From Flammeovirgaceae bacterium 311 (GTDB lineage Bacteria; Bacteroidota; Bacteroidia; Cytophagales; Cyclobacteriaceae), in NCBI GenBank assembly GCA_000597885.1, contig CP004371.1, positions 6,460,501 to 6,524,500 of the forward strand: a stretch of DNA of 64,000 nucleotides, read 5' to 3'. Every line of letters starts with the position of its first letter. Position 1 is the first letter of the stretch. The translations under genes and the position numbers were made by a program. Below are positions 55,057 to 64,000 of this stretch, piece by piece. The notes beneath the pieces were generated by a model. That model saw nothing but the letters and a program-made list of their open reading frames with translations, did no database searches and had not been told where the DNA came from.

Positions 55057-55974
55057 ATGGCTTCCGGACTTCTCGCTTTATTAGATGATGTATCTGCCCT
55101 TGTAAAAGTAAGTGCGGCTAGTTTAGATGATGTTCCCACCCAGGTGGCCAAAACATCGGGGAAAGTGTCGGGAATTGTTATAGATGATGCGGCGGTGACT
55201 CCCAAGTATGTCGTGGGGCTTAATCCTGAACGTGAACTATCCATTATTTTTCAGATCGCTAAAAAATCTCTGATCAATAAACTACTCATTTTAAGCCCTG
55301 CAGCGCTCCTGCTGGGTTTCTTCGCCCCCTGGGCAATCAATCCTATTTTAATGCTGGGAGGTGCGTTTTTATGTTATGAGGGCTATGAGAAAGTACATTC
55401 CATGTTCAATAAACCTCATATCGATGACCAGTCCGCCCAAAAGGAGGATCTGAAGGTGATTACCCCCGAAGAACTTGAAAAGACCAGGATTACTGGCGCC
55501 GTCCGCACTGACCTGATCCTGTCTGCTGAAATCGTAGCCATTACCTATGCCACGGTGGCAGACAAAACGCTGGTAACCCAAATTGCTGTGATGTTGAGCG
55601 TAGCTATCTTTATCACTGTTGCCGTTTATGGTTTTGTAGGCCTGATTGTGAAAGCCGACGATATTGGCCTCCACATGGCCAAAGATCACCAACATCCTCG
55701 TACCAGAAAATTTGGCAATGGTATTGTTAAATTCATGCCCCACTTCTTAAAAATACTCGGCTATATCGGAACAGCTGCCATGCTGTGGGTTGGAGCCGAA
55801 ATTATTGCACACGGTATTCCCTTTACAAGCCACGCCCTGCATGATCTGGAACACAGCCTGGCGCACCTGCCCCTGTTTGCATGGCTGGCAAAAGCCCTGC
55901 TCTGTGCAATTGGCGGACTTTTAATAGGTGCCATCATAGAAAAAGCAGTGATGCTCATACGCAAATTTGTTTGA
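55057..55974 (+). CDS. DUF808 family membrane protein (YedI-like)
   Basis: 305 residues. The family N-terminus is LLALLDDVSALVKVSAASLDDV, followed by KVSGIVIDDAAVTPKYVVGLNPERELSII (about 36-64) and several membrane helices (about 80-110, 165-200, 230-260, 275-300). GYEKVHSM and GAVRTDLILSAEIVAITY are conserved. Homologous to E. coli YedI. Function unknown. Single gene. Confidence 0.93.
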   Translation: MASGLLALLDDVSALVKVSAASLDDVPTQVAKTSGKVSGIVIDDAAVTPKYVVGLNPERELSIIFQIAKKSLINKLLILSPAALLLGFFAPWAINPILMLGGAFLCYEGYEKVHSMFNKPHIDDQSAQKEDLKVITPEELEKTRITGAVRTDLILSAEIVAITYATVADKTLVTQIAVMLSVAIFITVAVYGFVGLIVKADDIGLHMAKDHQHPRTRKFGNGIVKFMPHFLKILGYIGTAAMLWVGAEIIAHGIPFTSHALHDLEHSLAHLPLFAWLAKALLCAIGGLLIGAIIEKAVMLIRKFV

Positions 55975-56626
55975 GTCTTTGTACCGGCCATAGCCTTTGC
56001 AGCGATCTCCTCCTGTCCTTCAGGGGAGCTGGCAGTATAGATAGGTGCAGAGCTATCAGACCTTTCAAATTTTAGGGGCATTCAAGGGGCGCTATTGGAT
56101 AAAATTTTTCAGCAACCCTAACACCTAGAAGGCGTCGCATAGTGCTGACTCGCGCTAAATTTGCATCTGATCGGACTCTTTTCTTTAGGAGCAATGCTTT
56201 TGGCAGAACTAGCATTGAATGTTGAGGTAAATTAGAATTATACAATTAACCGTTAATCTATAATAATATAGTTGAACGGTTCAAAAGTATGTTATTATTA
56301 GAGGAATGGTAGTTTAATATTTTGAAAATAAATTTTTGCTGCTGAGCCTGCCTTGCGTGCGGTAGGAGCCATTTCTCTAGTTATTTTCCCTTAATACAGA
56401 GTTTTTTCATACAACCATGTTCTTGATTCATCGTGTATATAAACTGATTACAAATTTGTAATCTTTAAAAGTAGAATAAATTGTATATAATCTAAGTAAT
56501 TATGTGCTGCCTCAATGGTATGGGGCGCATATCGGATTAATACAATTAAGCTACTATTTGGGATAGCCCGGTGCGAGCCTTGGGTTCTATGCCAATTTAA
56601 ATTTTTTGAACAAAACAATTAAGAAG
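55975..56626. other. Long AT-rich intergenic region upstream of the stress-protein gene
   Basis: 652 bases without a credible gene. The main structure is the inverted repeat at 56248-56284, about 340 bases before the stress gene. The stretch 56390-56480 is A/T-rich with poly-A/T tracts. A GC-richer patch (56340-56375) has no obvious repeat. Confidence 0.4.
56248..56284. promoter_or_regulatory. Inverted-repeat operator-like site
   Basis: AACCGTT (56248-56254) and AACGGTT (56275-56281) flank CTATA/TATAG, giving an imperfect 34-bp palindrome. The right half also forms TTGAAC-G-GTTCAA (56272-56284). No factor can be named. Confidence 0.35.
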
Positions 56627-57406
56627 ATGAATCAGAATCAAAATCAAATGAAACAAACGGTCATAGGCATCTATGACGATCGTAATAAAGCCGTGGAGGC
56701 AGAACAGGAACTAATCCGCAATGGTTTTAATAAGGAAACCGTTGATATATCCAGCAGTAACGCTGGTACTACTGAAACCTCACATAGCAGCAAGTCAAAA
56801 GGATTTTTTGCATCTTTGTTCGGAAGTGACGACGAAGTGAATACCTATTCTGATGCGGCTAGCCGTGGAACGGTAGTTACAGTACATGCCAGCTCCAGAA
56901 ATGAAGCAGAGCGTGCTGCAACAATTCTGGATAAGTTTGGAAGTATAGAGATAGGCGATTCCCGCCAAAGCAGTCGTTCCGGAGCCGGATCTGCTTCAGG
57001 ACATACCAATACAACTGGCGACAGGACAATTCCTGTTATTGAAGAAGAAATGCAAATTGGTAAACGTGAGGTGGAAACCGGAAGCACGCGTATCAGAAGC
57101 CGCATTATAGAGCGTCCGGTTGAGGAACATTTACGCCTGCGCGAAGAGCATATCAGTGTAGACAGACGCCCGGTAAACCGCCCGGCCAATGATGCTGATA
57201 TGAATGCTTTTAAGGATACAACCATAGAAGCACGTGAACATGCCGAAGTACCCATTGTGAACAAACAAGCCAGGGTGGTAGAGGAAGTAAATGTTCATAA
57301 AGAAGTGAGTGAGCACGACGAAGCTATCCGCGACACAGTGCGCAAGCAGGAAGTTGATGTTGACAAGATCAACCCTGATAAGGATAGAAATAAAGATCGT
57401 TATTAA
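56627..57406 (+). CDS. Stress protein with YflT-like and YsnF/AvaK (DUF2382) domains
   Basis: 259 residues from ATG 56627 (the frame opens seven codons earlier at a TTG; Met at 56648 is also possible). The N-terminal half (about 8-110) is like the general-stress 17M/YflT domain: TVIGIYDDRNKAVEAEQELIRNGF, a Ser-rich loop, GTVVTVHASSRNEAERAATILDKFG. The C-terminal half (about 130-245) has IPVIEEEMQIGKREVETGSTRIRSRIIERPVEEHLRLREEHISVDRRPV, the YsnF/AvaK signature. Its role is unknown, probably stress-linked. It ends at a good terminator. Confidence 0.9.
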   Translation: MNQNQNQMKQTVIGIYDDRNKAVEAEQELIRNGFNKETVDISSSNAGTTETSHSSKSKGFFASLFGSDDEVNTYSDAASRGTVVTVHASSRNEAERAATILDKFGSIEIGDSRQSSRSGAGSASGHTNTTGDRTIPVIEEEMQIGKREVETGSTRIRSRIIERPVEEHLRLREEHISVDRRPVNRPANDADMNAFKDTTIEAREHAEVPIVNKQARVVEEVNVHKEVSEHDEAIRDTVRKQEVDVDKINPDKDRNKDRY

Positions 57407-57446
57407 GATAACAGGCTCTCGCAAACAAGGCGTGGAGCCAGCACTG

Positions 57447-57486
57447 AAAAGGGACAGCAGGTACTACTTGCTGTCCCTTTTTTGTT
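57447..57486 (+). terminator. Terminator after the stress-protein gene
   Basis: GGGACAGCA (57451-57459) pairs with TGCTGTCCC (57469-57477), followed by TTTTTTG. Confidence 0.88.
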
Positions 57487-57644
57487 TTTAATTAGCCCGT
57501 AACTGGCTCTATTAATACATGAACAAGTCTGGATTTCAGGCTGAACAGGATTAATTCTTCTATAGAGAAGCGAAGTTAATGGCCTGCTACCTTATATTTA
57601 TACTATTGATATATTTATAATCAGCGCTACACAAATCATATCCG

Positions 57645-60287
57645 ATGAAGTCCATTTTAACATTAACCTTGATTGCACTGGTAACTGGTACTGTTTCCTT
57701 CGTAAAGATTGATCAACAAGAACAGGTGCAGGAGTATGATTATCCTTTTCAAAACCCTCAACTCCCCATGGAAGTCCGGGTGAATGACCTGGTATCTCGC
57801 CTTACTCTGGAAGAAAAGGTAGCGCAAATGCTGAATGCTGCGCCTGCCATTGAGCGGCTTGGCATTCCTGCCTACGACTGGTGGAATGAAGTACTGCACG
57901 GCGTAGCCCGCACCCCCTACAGGGTAACTGTTTACCCACAGGCTATAGCCATGGCTGCCACTTGGGATACAGCGGCACTGGCACAAATGGCAGACTATTC
58001 TGCCCTGGAAGGACGTGCTGTTTTTAATAAAGCAGTGAGTGAAGGCAAAGACGGGCAGCGTTATATGGGACTTACATACTGGACGCCGAATATCAATATT
58101 TTCCGCGACCCGCGCTGGGGGCGGGGACAGGAAACCTATGGGGAAGACCCTTACTTAACCTCTATGCTGGGAAGGGCCTTTGTACGGGGACTGCAGGGCA
58201 ATGATCCCAAATACCTGAAAGCTGCAGCCTGTGCCAAGCATTATGCCGTACACAGCGGTCCGGAACCTTCCAGGCATGTGTTCGATGCAAAAGTGAGCCC
58301 ATATGATCTTTGGGATACCTACCTGCCTGCCTTTGAAGAGCTGGTGGTAAACGCTAAGGTGGCCGGCGTTATGTGCGCCTACAATGCCTTTAGGGGTGAA
58401 CCCTGCTGTGCCAGCGACCTGCTGATGAACGATATTCTGCGGAACCAGTGGCAGTTTACCGGCTATGTTACTTCCGATTGCTGGGCCATCGACGACTTCT
58501 TTAAAAACCATAAAACCCATCCCGATGCAGCCAGTGCCTCGGCCGATGCCGTGATGCATGGAACCGACCTTGATTGCGGAACAGATGCCTATAAATCGCT
58601 GGTAAAGGCGGTGAAAGATGGACTGATCACCGAAAGACAAATTGATGTTTCGGTGAATAGGCTTTTCAACATACGCTTTCGCCTGGGCCTGTTCGATCCG
58701 GCATCTATGGTAAAATGGGCGCAAACACCACCCTCTGTGCTGGAGAGCGAACCTCATAAGGCGCATGCCCTTAAAATGGCACAGCAGTCTATTGTGCTGC
58801 TGAAAAATGAAAGAAATGTTTTGCCCCTGCGCAAAAATCTCAAGAAGATTGCAGTAGTAGGCCCCAATGCAGATAACTCCATTGCAGTGCTGGGCAATTA
58901 CAATGGCATACCTTCTGAAATTGTAACAGCCCTGCAGGGCATCAGGAATAAAGCAGGTGCCGGTACCGAGGTAGTTTACGAACGGGCCACTACCTTCACC
59001 AAAGATACCCTGCTGGTGTATACTGATATCAGCAAGCAGCTAAGCTTTAACGGTAAGCCGGGGGTACAGGCTGAGTATTTTAACAACACTGAATTAAAGG
59101 GTCAACCCGTTGCCACGCGCATGGAGGATGGTATAGACCATTTCTGGCAGGAAGGCGAAGCCGTAGTAGGCAACATCAAAGCCTATAACTTTTCTGCCCG
59201 TTATACCACTGATTTTACCGCCAGCCGCACCGGCGATATTACCTTTGAAGTAGAGGGCGACGATGGTTATCGCTTTCTTGTTGATGGCCAGGAGCAGCTA
59301 AATGCCTGGACCCGCAATCGCTGGGGAGCTAAAAGCTATAAGCTTGAAACCGAACAGAACAAGACTTACCGCCTGGTGCTGGAATACTACCAGGGAGAGG
59401 GCAAAGCAGGCGTACAGCTACGGGGTGGTAATTATGCCAGAACAGATTTTAACGCACTGGCCCGCCGCCTGAAAGATGCCGATGCCATTGTATTTGTGGG
59501 TGGTATTTCGCCACAGCTGGAGGGTGAGGAAATGAAAGTGGACGAACCTGGCTTTGAAGGCGGCGACCGCACCACCATTTTACTGCCAAAGGCCCAGACA
59601 GATGCCATGAAGGCTCTGAAAGCTACCGGAAAACCAGTGGTGTTTGTGATGATGACCGGCAGTGCCATTGCCGCTCCATGGGAAGCCGAAAACATTCCTG
59701 CCATTGTAAATGCCTGGTATGCAGGCCAGTCTGCCGGTACAGCCATTGCCGATGTTCTTTTCGGTGACTATAACCCATCCGGCCGCCTGCCGCTCACTTT
59801 CTACAAAAGCGATAAAGATCTCCCTGATTTTAATGAATACAGCATGGATAACCGCACCTACCGTTATTTTAATGGTCAGCCGCTGTGGGGATTTGGCTGG
59901 GGGATAAGCTACACCACCTTTGTTTATGACCAGCTGAAAGTACCTGTCACCAGCAAAACCAACAGTCCGCTGGAGGTTAGTGTACGTGTTACCAACAGCG
60001 GGAAAAGAGATGGTGAAGAAGTGGTGCAGCTTTACTTAAGCCACCAGGACGCTCCTTACAAAGCACCCATTCGTGCTTTGAAAAGCTTTCAGAGAATTTC
60101 ACTGAAAAGCGGCGAGAGCAGGGTAGTTAACTTTAGGCTACGCCCGCAGGACCTCGCTGTTATTGGCGAGGATGGAACTGCCCGATATGTGCCCGGCAAA
60201 GTTCTGATCAGTGTAGGCGGCAGCCAGCCCGATGCAAAAACCGCAGCCAGCAAAAAAACTACAGCTGGTACAGTTACCCTAAATTAA
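57645..60287 (+). CDS. GH3 glycoside hydrolase (beta-xylosidase/beta-glucosidase type) with PA14 domain
   Basis: 880 residues. Signal peptide, then the GH3 N-terminal barrel (about 40-390): YDWWNEVLHGVAR, GLTYWTPNINIFRDPRWGRGQETYGEDPYL, AKHYAVHSGPE, and the nucleophile motif GYVTSDCWAI (Asp278). Then the alpha/beta sandwich (about 390-720) with a PA14 domain inserted (about 485-610, VQAEYFNNTELKG, GDDGYRFLVDG), and a fibronectin-III-like end (about 770-870). GH3 enzymes cleave terminal beta-xylose, glucose or arabinose from oligosaccharides. The WWNEVLHG start resembles the xylosidase/arabinosidase branch. Exported; no T9SS domain is seen. Confidence 0.94.
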   Translation: MKSILTLTLIALVTGTVSFVKIDQQEQVQEYDYPFQNPQLPMEVRVNDLVSRLTLEEKVAQMLNAAPAIERLGIPAYDWWNEVLHGVARTPYRVTVYPQAIAMAATWDTAALAQMADYSALEGRAVFNKAVSEGKDGQRYMGLTYWTPNINIFRDPRWGRGQETYGEDPYLTSMLGRAFVRGLQGNDPKYLKAAACAKHYAVHSGPEPSRHVFDAKVSPYDLWDTYLPAFEELVVNAKVAGVMCAYNAFRGEPCCASDLLMNDILRNQWQFTGYVTSDCWAIDDFFKNHKTHPDAASASADAVMHGTDLDCGTDAYKSLVKAVKDGLITERQIDVSVNRLFNIRFRLGLFDPASMVKWAQTPPSVLESEPHKAHALKMAQQSIVLLKNERNVLPLRKNLKKIAVVGPNADNSIAVLGNYNGIPSEIVTALQGIRNKAGAGTEVVYERATTFTKDTLLVYTDISKQLSFNGKPGVQAEYFNNTELKGQPVATRMEDGIDHFWQEGEAVVGNIKAYNFSARYTTDFTASRTGDITFEVEGDDGYRFLVDGQEQLNAWTRNRWGAKSYKLETEQNKTYRLVLEYYQGEGKAGVQLRGGNYARTDFNALARRLKDADAIVFVGGISPQLEGEEMKVDEPGFEGGDRTTILLPKAQTDAMKALKATGKPVVFVMMTGSAIAAPWEAENIPAIVNAWYAGQSAGTAIADVLFGDYNPSGRLPLTFYKSDKDLPDFNEYSMDNRTYRYFNGQPLWGFGWGISYTTFVYDQLKVPVTSKTNSPLEVSVRVTNSGKRDGEEVVQLYLSHQDAPYKAPIRALKSFQRISLKSGESRVVNFRLRPQDLAVIGEDGTARYVPGKVLISVGGSQPDAKTAASKKTTAGTVTLN

Positions 60288-60389
60288 ATCATTTGCTGCT
60301 TTAGTTTTTAGCCTGTATTGCATTTAACTATTTTCACCCCTGGCAGTTTGTACCTTAACAATTGAAATATTTTTCAGCCTAAGGTATTT

Positions 60390-61487
60390 ATGGAAAATGA
60401 TAATGGGATAGCTGAGCTGGGCTTTCTGCGGGAACTAGCAGAACGCACTTCACAGGTCATTTTTGCTTTTGATCTGGATGCGCAGCGTTTTGTTTTCCTG
60501 AACCCATCCTTTGAAGTGGTATGGAACAAAACAAGGGAGGGCGTGTATGCTAAACCAGCTGCTCTTCTAGATATGGTTCATCCGGATGATAGAGGTTATA
60601 TGATAGAAACATATAATAAACTTCTGAAGGGAACTGTTAAGAAAGAGGTGGAATTCCGCATCAGGATTACTGATACCATTGTGCGGTGGTTGTACCTGAC
60701 GCCATTTCTGATTACGCAGGAGGGAGGTAACAGGCTGGTTGCAGGTTTTGTAGAAGACATCACCTCTTCGAGGGAAAATCAGGCTTATGTGCAGAAATTT
60801 GCCTCTAAGAAAAATTCTCTTCTTGAAATTCTTTCCCACGACTTATCCGGACCGCTGAATAATATCCAGGGCTTATCCTCTTTGCTTACGAAAGAAATAG
60901 AGGAATATAATAATCCTAGGCTTTATAAACTGGTGGAAATGGTTGCAAACACCAGTGAGCGCAGCATTGGTATGATCCGTGAATTTGTAAAACAGGAATT
61001 CATGGAATCTGTAAATGTGGAGCTGATCAGGGAGAGAGTTGACATTGTTGCCTTGATCAGACAGGTGCTTAACCAATACCAGGCTGCGGAAAAAAACCTT
61101 GACAAGACTTTTGAGCTGGCTACCTCAGAAGACGAAATTTTTGTTGAGATAGATGATTATAAGTTTAATCAGGTAATCAATAACCTAATTTCGAATTCCT
61201 TAAAATTCACTCCTGATGGTGGAGAAATCAGGATTCGTATTGATCAAAAAGAGGCTTCCGTTCTTGTAACAGTGGCAGATAACGGAATAGGCATCCCTGC
61301 CAAATATCACGATAACTTATTCGAGAAATTTACGAAGGCCAAAAGGCCTGGCCTGAAAGGGGAGCCTTCGCTGGGTCTGGGTATGTCACTGATCAAAACC
61401 ATTGTTGAATGGCATGGAGGCAGGATATGGTTTAGAAGTGAAGAGGGAAAAGGCACAACTTTCTATATAGAAATCCCAAAGGAGTAA
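60390..61487 (+). CDS. PAS-domain sensor histidine kinase
   Basis: 365 residues, no membrane helix, so cytoplasmic. PAS domain about 10-125 (FAFDLDAQRFVFLNPSFEVVW, VHPDDR, VEFRIRITDTIVRWLYLTPFL). HisKA helix with His150 in EILSHDLSGPLNNIQG. HATPase about 240-360: NQVINNLISNSLKFTPDGGEI (N box), VADNGIGIP (G1) and GLGMSLIKTIVEWHGG (G2). It would autophosphorylate on His150. The LuxR-type regulator next to it is on the opposite strand, so the pairing is not certain; its natural partner is unknown. Confidence 0.94.
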   Translation: MENDNGIAELGFLRELAERTSQVIFAFDLDAQRFVFLNPSFEVVWNKTREGVYAKPAALLDMVHPDDRGYMIETYNKLLKGTVKKEVEFRIRITDTIVRWLYLTPFLITQEGGNRLVAGFVEDITSSRENQAYVQKFASKKNSLLEILSHDLSGPLNNIQGLSSLLTKEIEEYNNPRLYKLVEMVANTSERSIGMIREFVKQEFMESVNVELIRERVDIVALIRQVLNQYQAAEKNLDKTFELATSEDEIFVEIDDYKFNQVINNLISNSLKFTPDGGEIRIRIDQKEASVLVTVADNGIGIPAKYHDNLFEKFTKAKRPGLKGEPSLGLGMSLIKTIVEWHGGRIWFRSEEGKGTTFYIEIPKE

Positions 61488-61613
61488 AAAAAGCACAGAA
61501 AGCATATGTTATTTGCCGGCTGAAAGCTGCATAACCTGAGTTGGAAACCTGGCAAACAACCGCTATTCCCGGTGCTTCCGCAGGAATGCTTTCAGCTTTA
61601 CTGAAACCCATCA

Positions 61614-62240
61614 TCAGATCAGCTTGTCCTTTCTGGCTTTCTCCAGTGCCTCGTACTTGGTGTTTACCTCCAGCTTTGAATAGATGCTTTTAATGTGACT
61701 TCTGGAGGTTTCGTTGGTAATGCCCAGGCTTTTGGCAATCATGCTGTAGCTTTTGCCGCGGGCCAGTTCCTGTAGCACTTCCATCTCACGTTTGGTGAGC
61801 GGTGTATAGGTGTTGGTTTGAAAGGAACTGATTACCATACGCGCTATTTTGGTGCTCATGGGAGCTCCGCCGGAGAGTACTTCGCGTATGGCATTGAGAA
61901 TCTCCATATAATTGGAGTTTTTAGTAATATAGCCTGTTGCGCCGGCACATAAAGCCTGAAAGACCAGCTCACTGTCTTCGTGCACGGAAATAATGATAAA
62001 CTGGCACCTGGGTTTTATCCTGCGCATTTCCCGAATACCTTCAATGCCGTTCATGCCGGGCAGGCCAATATCCATCAGCACAATACCAGGATTTTCTTCT
62101 TCTATCTGACGGATGGCTTCTTCGGCTGTTTCGTGCAGCCCCACCACCATGTACTGATCAATGCTATTGAGCACGGTTGCAAAGCCTTCACGTACGGCTG
62201 CATTGTCTTCCACTATTGCAATTCTGGTCTTTAGACTCAT
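61614..62240 (-). CDS. NarL/FixJ-type response regulator
   Basis: 208 residues. Receiver domain about 5-120 with IAIVEDN, phospho-acceptor Asp57 in LMDIGLPGMNG, and IIISVHED and GATGYITKN. LuxR-type helix-turn-helix about 145-205: TPLTKREMEVLQELARGKSYSMIAKSLGITNETSRSHIKSIYSKLEV. It lies 56 bases downstream of the propeller kinase gene on the same strand, which is the likely partner. Confidence 0.95.
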   Translation of the reverse strand: MSLKTRIAIVEDNAAVREGFATVLNSIDQYMVVGLHETAEEAIRQIEEENPGIVLMDIGLPGMNGIEGIREMRRIKPRCQFIIISVHEDSELVFQALCAGATGYITKNSNYMEILNAIREVLSGGAPMSTKIARMVISSFQTNTYTPLTKREMEVLQELARGKSYSMIAKSLGITNETSRSHIKSIYSKLEVNTKYEALEKARKDKLI

Positions 62241-62296
62241 GGGTCCAGTATGTGCTTGTTATATGTATACTAATGCTGGCTATAGAAATAGGAGTG

Positions 62297-64000
62297 CTAT
62301 TTTGGCCGCTCCCCGTTAAGTGTAAACCTGCTAAGCCTGCTCCATAGTCCTGTATTGTTGCCGGTCATGCTGCTCCTGCTTCCAGATGCCTGTGTGCTAG
62401 CCAGGGAAGGGGTATCACCATCGTCTATTTTAAGCCTGAAGGCCAGCCCCTTGTCCTGAGCTATAAAATCAATTTCTGCTCCAATCATATCTGCACGTTT
62501 ACGGATGTTTTTCAAGCCATAGCCACCGGGATCCATGATGGATAGACCTTTTCCATTATCCCGGAAGGTTAGCACCCAGGCTTTGATCACATGGTCGTAG
62601 TCAAGTGTAAAATGCACCTCTGTGGCACCTGCATGCTTGATCACATTGGTCATCATCTCCTTGAAGATCCTGGTAACATGGCGGCTGGCCCCCTGCACCA
62701 GGGGTATTTTCTGTCCCTCTTTCAGCAGGTTTTCTGCCATGAAATCTATGCCACAGGGCAGAAAAAACTGATCTCCATAGTCTTTCAGGTGAAAAAAGAT
62801 CTCCACCAGCTCGTCGTTGGAACGATCAATAGACCAGATAAAATCTTTGGTGCCTGAATAGAGTGTTCGAGAAGCGGCTTCTATCTTGTACAAACTTTTC
62901 TGAATATCATCGGGTGCATCTTTCAGCTTTAGCTGGAGCACATTGGTGTAGGTGCTGATGCTGGCAATCAGATTGCCAATCTCATCATGAAAATCGCGGG
63001 CAAGCGCCTGGCGAATGGCATCTCGTTCTTTACTTTTAAATGCCTCCAGCGCCAGGGCTTTGCGGATGCGGTAGCGTGTCATGATTCGATCGGTAATGTA
63101 CACCAACACAATCAGCACCACCAGGCATAGTAGTGCAAACCAGCCTGTTTGGTAGTAGGCAGCATTTACCCTGAAGGTATAGGAGTTGGGGATGGCCAAC
63201 TGGATGTTATCTTTGGTGCCCGCCTTTATTCGGAGTGTGTACAGACCGGGCGATAGGTTTGGATATGTTGCCACTCCCGACGGCGAGGGTACCGACCACT
63301 CCTGGTCATGTCCTGTAAGGGTATATGTATACAGCAGTTCCTCCTTGTTGTTGTATGCGATGGCATTGAATTTAAAGCTGATGGGATAAGCACCGCTTTC
63401 AAAGCTCAGTGTGGCTGGTACGTTCGTCCACGGGCTCAAAGTGCTGGTTTGTGCAGCCCATTTTCGGTGCTGATTATCGATGCTCACATCTGTCAGGTAG
63501 GGCTGCACTTTGCTGCTTTTGGCGATGTGCAGGCTATCGTACACATATACTCCCAGTCCGCTGCCAAAGTATATTTCATGGTCCCGGAGCAGAAAGGTAT
63601 TGGGATTGGTAAGCTTGCCTGCAAAGCCCTGTGGCTCTCCAAATGACTTAATGCTTTGGATGCCCTCCCGGTCTATTTTTAACTTATTAATTCCCCTGCC
63701 CGTGCCTGCCCATATATTTCCGCTTTTGTCCTGAAAGAGGGTGAAGATCATGTCTGATAAAAGACCATCCTGCTGACTGTAGGATTTCATGCGGTTGGGC
63801 GAAAACGCTCTGCCACTTGCCTGAGCGTAATACCGCAGGCCTTCGCCCATGATGGCAAACCATAAATTGCCCCAGCTATCTTCAACTATTTTGGAGATTT
63901 CCTTCTGTTCAAAGTGCTCTGGCAGAAAGGGGGTGATGGTGCCCTCCTGATACAGATTTACTCCCCCGGCAGTACCAAAGAGAATTTCGCCGGATTTCAG
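62297..64000 (-). CDS. Propeller-type sensor histidine kinase (HisKA_3), C-terminal part
   Basis: At least 567 codons; the frame continues without a stop to the right edge, so the true start lies beyond the window (the Met at 63850 is internal). Visible: two-component-regulator propeller repeats (DSWGNLWFAIMGEGL, DKSGNIWAGTGRGINKL), a Y_Y_Y-like domain (YTYTLTGHDQEWSVPSPSGVATYPNLSPGLYTLRIKA), one membrane helix (ALLCLVVLIVLVYI), the HisKA_3 H box ARDFHDEIGNLIASISTY and the ATPase motifs RIFKEMMTNVIKHA, FRDNGKGLSI and GYGLKNIRKRADMIGAEI. The sensor part would be outside the membrane. It should phosphorylate the LuxR-type regulator 56 bases downstream. Confidence 0.93.
   Translation of the reverse strand: MKSGEILFGTAGGVNLYQEGTITPFLPEHFEQKEISKIVEDSWGNLWFAIMGEGLRYYAQASGRAFSPNRMKSYSQQDGLLSDMIFTLFQDKSGNIWAGTGRGINKLKIDREGIQSIKSFGEPQGFAGKLTNPNTFLLRDHEIYFGSGLGVYVYDSLHIAKSSKVQPYLTDVSIDNQHRKWAAQTSTLSPWTNVPATLSFESGAYPISFKFNAIAYNNKEELLYTYTLTGHDQEWSVPSPSGVATYPNLSPGLYTLRIKAGTKDNIQLAIPNSYTFRVNAAYYQTGWFALLCLVVLIVLVYITDRIMTRYRIRKALALEAFKSKERDAIRQALARDFHDEIGNLIASISTYTNVLQLKLKDAPDDIQKSLYKIEAASRTLYSGTKDFIWSIDRSNDELVEIFFHLKDYGDQFFLPCGIDFMAENLLKEGQKIPLVQGASRHVTRIFKEMMTNVIKHAGATEVHFTLDYDHVIKAWVLTFRDNGKGLSIMDPGGYGLKNIRKRADMIGAEIDFIAQDKGLAFRLKIDDGDTPSLASTQASGSRSSMTGNNTGLWSRLSRFTLNGERPK

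Noticed and set aside
62297-63850. Reading 63850 as the start codon of the propeller kinase
   Set aside because: The frame continues upstream without a stop to the window edge and the extra residues extend a propeller repeat, so this Met is internal and the gene is cut by the window.
1-64000. CRISPR arrays, prophage, plasmid origins, IS transposases, secondary-metabolite clusters
   Set aside because: No direct-repeat/spacer pattern, integrase, transposase, capsid, Rep or NRPS/PKS motif was found on either strand.

Overview
The window looks like chromosomal DNA from a Bacteroidota bacterium, most likely of the order Cytophagales. The evidence is three secreted proteins ending in type IX secretion (T9SS) sorting domains, several families typical of the phylum (Lacal_2735/DUF6435, DUF6146, DUF4956, the small 'cytochrome B-like' membrane protein), TAnnTTTG-type -7 promoter boxes paired with an upstream TTG, and almost no Shine-Dalgarno sequences. 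Genus-level placement is inference. Apart from one short GC-rich repeat element, nothing here looks like a phage, plasmid or large island. There is no CRISPR array and no rRNA; the only tRNA is tRNA-Cys.

Layout. 1-2580: the start of an exopolyphosphatase (running off the left edge), then an operon of two LVIVD-repeat lipoproteins and one exported protein. 2601-7637: a SAM-I riboswitch followed by metH and metF, the methyl-transfer end of methionine synthesis, with an odd inverted array of 7-base repeats between the two genes. 7799-18788: mostly single genes: a DbpA-type DEAD-box helicase, a 57-residue protein, an ECF sigma factor with a fused anti-sigma/outer-membrane-barrel partner, a cadherin-like lipoprotein, a beta-CASP nuclease, an esterase, a SET-domain protein and a RidA protein.

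18923-22624: the 5-oxoprolinase operon pxpB-pxpC-pxpA with an NRAMP-fold transporter that has lost its metal ligands. 22706-29582: a CotH-kinase T9SS protein divergent from a lamin-tail lipoprotein, a DUF4956 membrane protein, an HlyD-like adaptor and a TolC-like outer-membrane protein. This is the best candidate in the window for an under-described multi-gene system. 29689-36720: a GH5 glycosidase, a TIM-barrel sugar isomerase-like protein, an orphan TolC protein with a GntR regulator, a divergent HMG-CoA lyase and a DUF6146 lipoprotein.

36938-52086: housekeeping and envelope genes: a TPR protein, dprA with a MerR regulator, gluQ, DUF3616, a four-helix membrane protein, a DUF937-like protein, pgk, a Sua5-type threonylcarbamoyl-AMP synthase, a TPR lipoprotein, a large Asp-box T9SS protein, an RhlE-like helicase and TerC. 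52354-64000: rpsA with an unusual leader, tRNA-Cys, DUF808, a YsnF-type stress protein, a GH3 glycosidase, a PAS histidine kinase, and a LuxR-type response regulator with its propeller-type sensor kinase (running off the right edge).

Coordinates come from reading the sequence by eye, and family names come from recognised motifs. No database search was run.
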